In this document: in pieces, positions 21,001 to 21,022 of the stretch
Numbering within the stretch: position 1 is the stretch's first letter
Layout: the number at the start of each line of letters is the position of its first letter
DNA from: a virus
IMG/VR virus record: IMGVR_UViG_3300006924_000259
Span: 1-21,022 of that record
Direction: 5' to 3' (one strand)
Length of the DNA stretch: 21,022 nt
Translations under genes and position numbers: made by a program
The notes under the pieces: model-generated
The model's database searches: none
What the model was told of the DNA's origin: nothing
What the model saw: the letters and a program-made list of their open reading frames with translations, nothing else

Positions 21001-21008
21001 AAAAATAA
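15099..21008 (+). CDS. Giant tail fibre with C-terminal S74 chaperone domain (1969 aa)
   Basis: A receptor-binding fibre, nearly 30% of the window. The protein is rich in Thr, Asn, Gly and Ser with almost no cysteine, as expected for trimeric beta fibres. Near the N-terminus, SGDLTVNGTLTYLNVTDLAVEDPLIKLAK (about 77-105) is a segment seen in phage fibres with this layout. Many 'VGIG.TP...LDVSGKI' type repeats follow, and larger modules occur in divergent pairs (16650-16760 with 17640-17760; 18129-18405 with 19968-20215; 19455-19585 with 20329-20470). The last 97 residues are an intramolecular chaperone of the endosialidase type (Peptidase_S74): FSDKRVKTNIK with Ser1873 and Lys1878 spaced five residues like the known self-cleaving dyad, then VSYNR, IGVIAQEVQEVLPEVV, YGKMAGVFIEAIKELKAEV and a final coiled coil. 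It folds the trimer and is then cut off. Preceded by a TAAATTTG box. Confidence 0.93.
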   Translation: MGTTLTGKRVQNTYDSLIKISDNNNLSGVAKILGDGLGNDSPIYLSTSQIGIGITPSYQFHTSGNAKIGGNLIISGDLTVNGTLTYLNVTDLAVEDPLIKLAKDNTANTLDIGLFGKYVATGTKYKGFYNDASDDKFKLFIGTTVEPTTTVDTSASGYTVGTLVANLEGNADTATGVLITADNTNASRRMVFTQSNNTTNTNGKLFKDSASNFFYNPSSNRLTLVNLTGTTGTFSGLLKSDTLELTSGDDHLTITESSGDWTINNAQQNNGITIYDGTGGIDLKYSGTSYLDIDVNGVSVAANIDFYVDTNTLYVDAANNLVGIGKTPSTYKLDVSGKIASNNYIIAGLGSGGTALTHNDGGGNANITFNHVSETPEQDGSSGRISVLTDSTTAKMSFELKDDVTADTEVNTAMIMELYTSSIIANRKIRARTTTGGHIYFDRNDTTIGTDNHIGTLHFSGDDPTDGTFNDGAAIKITSVSDWSANNYPSRIELQTDNAGTLTTALTINESQNTTFSGDITIAKTDPTITLFDNSGANTDPNGKIIFSELADQSNFEISYNGLNDRLEFIGLVSNVLTDLVYIKRNTTTTLNVLGGATFSGLVTGIAPTSDLNFATKKYVDDNIVPQQSLSNVLGVGNTSGANDIIMADDQKISFGDDSDLNIKFDGTNSTINNKTGNLNILVSADDSDISFQSDNGSGGTIEYFRLDGSTNTVPFGRSPHLPDALRLYFGNDTTDDASIRWESTASQLFIDGESKFLEKLIANNNFVAQGTVDLNVMPTHQSEGSIKIGRYDGNTTRFHLIKNYVSTTLASNYMKFSLHNDVDNDTTDVLSLFGDGNVEIPNGTLTSGNITVSDDGVPQLILNDTGNAGGGGASGKIIYKNTAGNAIGLGYTADDTTSSDFIISSNASSTYGGYLGLDAGAISDPSQIILDPKTDVYSTKPVTTANVFIANDLDVTNTAPSTDQLRASGYGIIGNRAGFLYITNAASGGTVQIGNGTSHNADATALFNTSLITLSKQTLISAKTTIGFGQITTNIGTTSHLRIQPTATTDTTGKTSIFLGTSTVDNYGISLRGARFGDTGTPKFEIAVHNNSANGSVALEIDQFINTHIKGELFIEDVDNATAADTDKVLVMSNESGEVQYRTPNQLADDMNVPTGFGGAGLIPIYETTDTFTTNSNLYWDIANGRLGLGDTTPSYRLDLVTGTIDTAQYSMRIHHSRNDPDQNSAALFIDANYTGTKSDATDIIQRGLHVDFDSSANGTAADEHRIYGIHSDTRNSGFADIVYGTYSLAESNYTGGKTANVGGVYGIATHDSSSASGGVTNLFGVKGIAQIQDDGDVDNSYGGQFQVLIANNRDANVDIIVGVEAEIQIDEQSALTYGGMHGFRAIIDNNEGAVPTFGNQFLFKGDYQGTRGSAAYGIYSEGDRHYFEGMVSIGNNNVDTGLPLNIHHATNSQIRFSTDGTGTGTSDGFRVGYNGTVGQLYLYENADIRIATNNTPFAYFTSDQKFGIGTDDPAGQFNSYISATRQLTHNGNGGDLSIISDNNSAPVMFIKGTGTADLLNVFNGSTERLKIDSSGNQTLNLSSTTTQFIGNSSGTLVIKNTTGGINFMANGSTVVSAYITSSLITLNEITQINNRLQTSTPMGDVATWDSAVIRVNATNTIDTTGFLGMRFATSTANNYGWRIGANRTGSGRGSLKVFEHINNVAGAQRFVIKPDGNVGIGVGADPTHKLGIHNNTSGAVSSQMNFTTASTGQTDGNGFRVGWNGTVAQMYLFENADMRFATSGTERMVLAADGDLKIARYLEHLGDTNSYLGWSGGDDFRIVTGSRELLRLDEGTDPDILKFMTNTITMSSGGDFTAAKVTASGDVIAFSDKRVKTNIKTISNGLEKVSKLRGVSYNRTDVNDKSNKIGVIAQEVQEVLPEVVNYDNKKDLLGVDYGKMAGVFIEAIKELKAEVDSLKQEIKQLKK
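18129..20215 (+). repeat. Divergent duplicated module in tail fibre (two copies, about 250-280 bp each)
   Basis: 18129-18405 and 19968-20215 both begin with SLITL, pass through a TTxxIGF/TSTPMGD-type strand, then show DTTGKTSIFLGTSTVDNYG against DTTGFLGMRFATSTANNYG, followed by Arg/Gly-rich strands and an E-x-x-x-x-N-N end. The span covers both copies and what lies between. Supports a fibre built by reuse of shaft or knob modules. Confidence 0.6.
19455..20470 (+). repeat. Divergent duplicated module in tail fibre (two copies, about 130 bp each)
   Basis: 19455-19585 and 20329-20470 encode similar segments: DGFRVGYNGTVGQLYLYENADIRIAT and NGFRVGWNGTVAQMYLFENADMRFAT are recognisable cores (each given here only in part: FRV GxNGTV xQ xYLxENAD). 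The DNA is less similar than the protein, so the duplication is old. The span listed covers both copies and the unrelated stretch between them, which includes copy two of another module pair. Confidence 0.7.
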
Positions 21009-21011
21009 ATT

Positions 21012-21022
21012 ATGGCATGTCC
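21012..21022 (+). CDS. Start of a following gene (partial)
   Basis: An ATG 3 nt after the fibre stop, in a context (AAATTATGGC) like other starts in this window, opens a frame reading Met-Ala-Cys-Pro before the window ends. Spacing fits the tight packing of the late genes. Too short to identify; a tail or further fibre-related gene is likely. Confidence 0.35.

Noticed and set aside
15099-21008. Regularly spaced Gly/Thr-rich repeats in the fibre as a CRISPR-like or tandem-repeat array
   Set aside because: The DNA repeats are imperfect, not evenly spaced, and explained by repeated fibre modules at protein level.

Overview
This window is part of a tailed (Caudoviricetes) phage or prophage genome with every recognisable gene on the + strand. 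The host is most likely a member of the Bacteroidota, probably Flavobacteriia. Three things point there. The DNA is very AT-rich. Genes lack Shine-Dalgarno sequences and instead have A/T-rich leaders. The best promoters fit the Bacteroidota form TTTG - about 18-19 nt - TANNTTTG, and a predicted secreted protein has the typical '...SNAQ' signal-peptide end. I see no integrase, repressor, replication gene, tRNA or CRISPR, so lifestyle cannot be decided here.

Layout. (1) 1-2055, DNA-modification block: the 3' part of a beta-type DNA methyltransferase (the window begins inside what looks like its catalytic (D/N)PPY motif), a small unknown gene, a ParB-like protein, and a GT-A-type glycosyltransferase resembling the TET-associated (TAGT) family. 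(2) 2056-3377, accessory small genes: four unknown ORFs behind two strong host-type promoters, closed by a long hairpin terminator. (3) 3378-9927, packaging and head: small and large terminase, a portal with an unusual fused C-terminal half, MuF-like minor head protein, HK97-type protease, and major capsid protein, ending in a terminator. (4) 9928-11381, inserted accessory region: a third strong promoter driving five tiny overlapping genes, a terminator, a free-standing PD-(D/E)xK nuclease, and another terminator. (5) 11382-13276, neck and tail completion: small capsid-associated ORF, gp6-like connector, head closure protein, HK97 gp10-like protein, tail terminator-like protein. (6) 13285-15066, lysis module: single-TM coiled-coil protein, secreted thioredoxin-fold protein without cysteines, T7-lysozyme-type amidase, 45-aa hydrophobic ORF, 3-TM holin, and a tiny highly basic protein. 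(7) 15099-21008, a 1969-residue tail fibre with a C-terminal S74 self-cleaving chaperone. A further gene starts at 21012.

How the parts fit. Late genes are tightly packed with ATGA/TAATG overlaps that imply translational coupling. Transcription units are punctuated by four hairpin-plus-T-run terminators. Most late units begin with a TANNTTTR-like box very close to the ATG, whereas the accessory cassettes carry complete -33/-7 promoters. No tape-measure, tail-tube or baseplate gene is visible: the order runs from neck directly to lysis and then fibre. The most interesting leads are the ParB/glycosyltransferase/methylase modification block, the fused portal, the cysteine-less secreted thioredoxin in the lysis module, and the promoter-bounded accessory insert downstream of the capsid gene.
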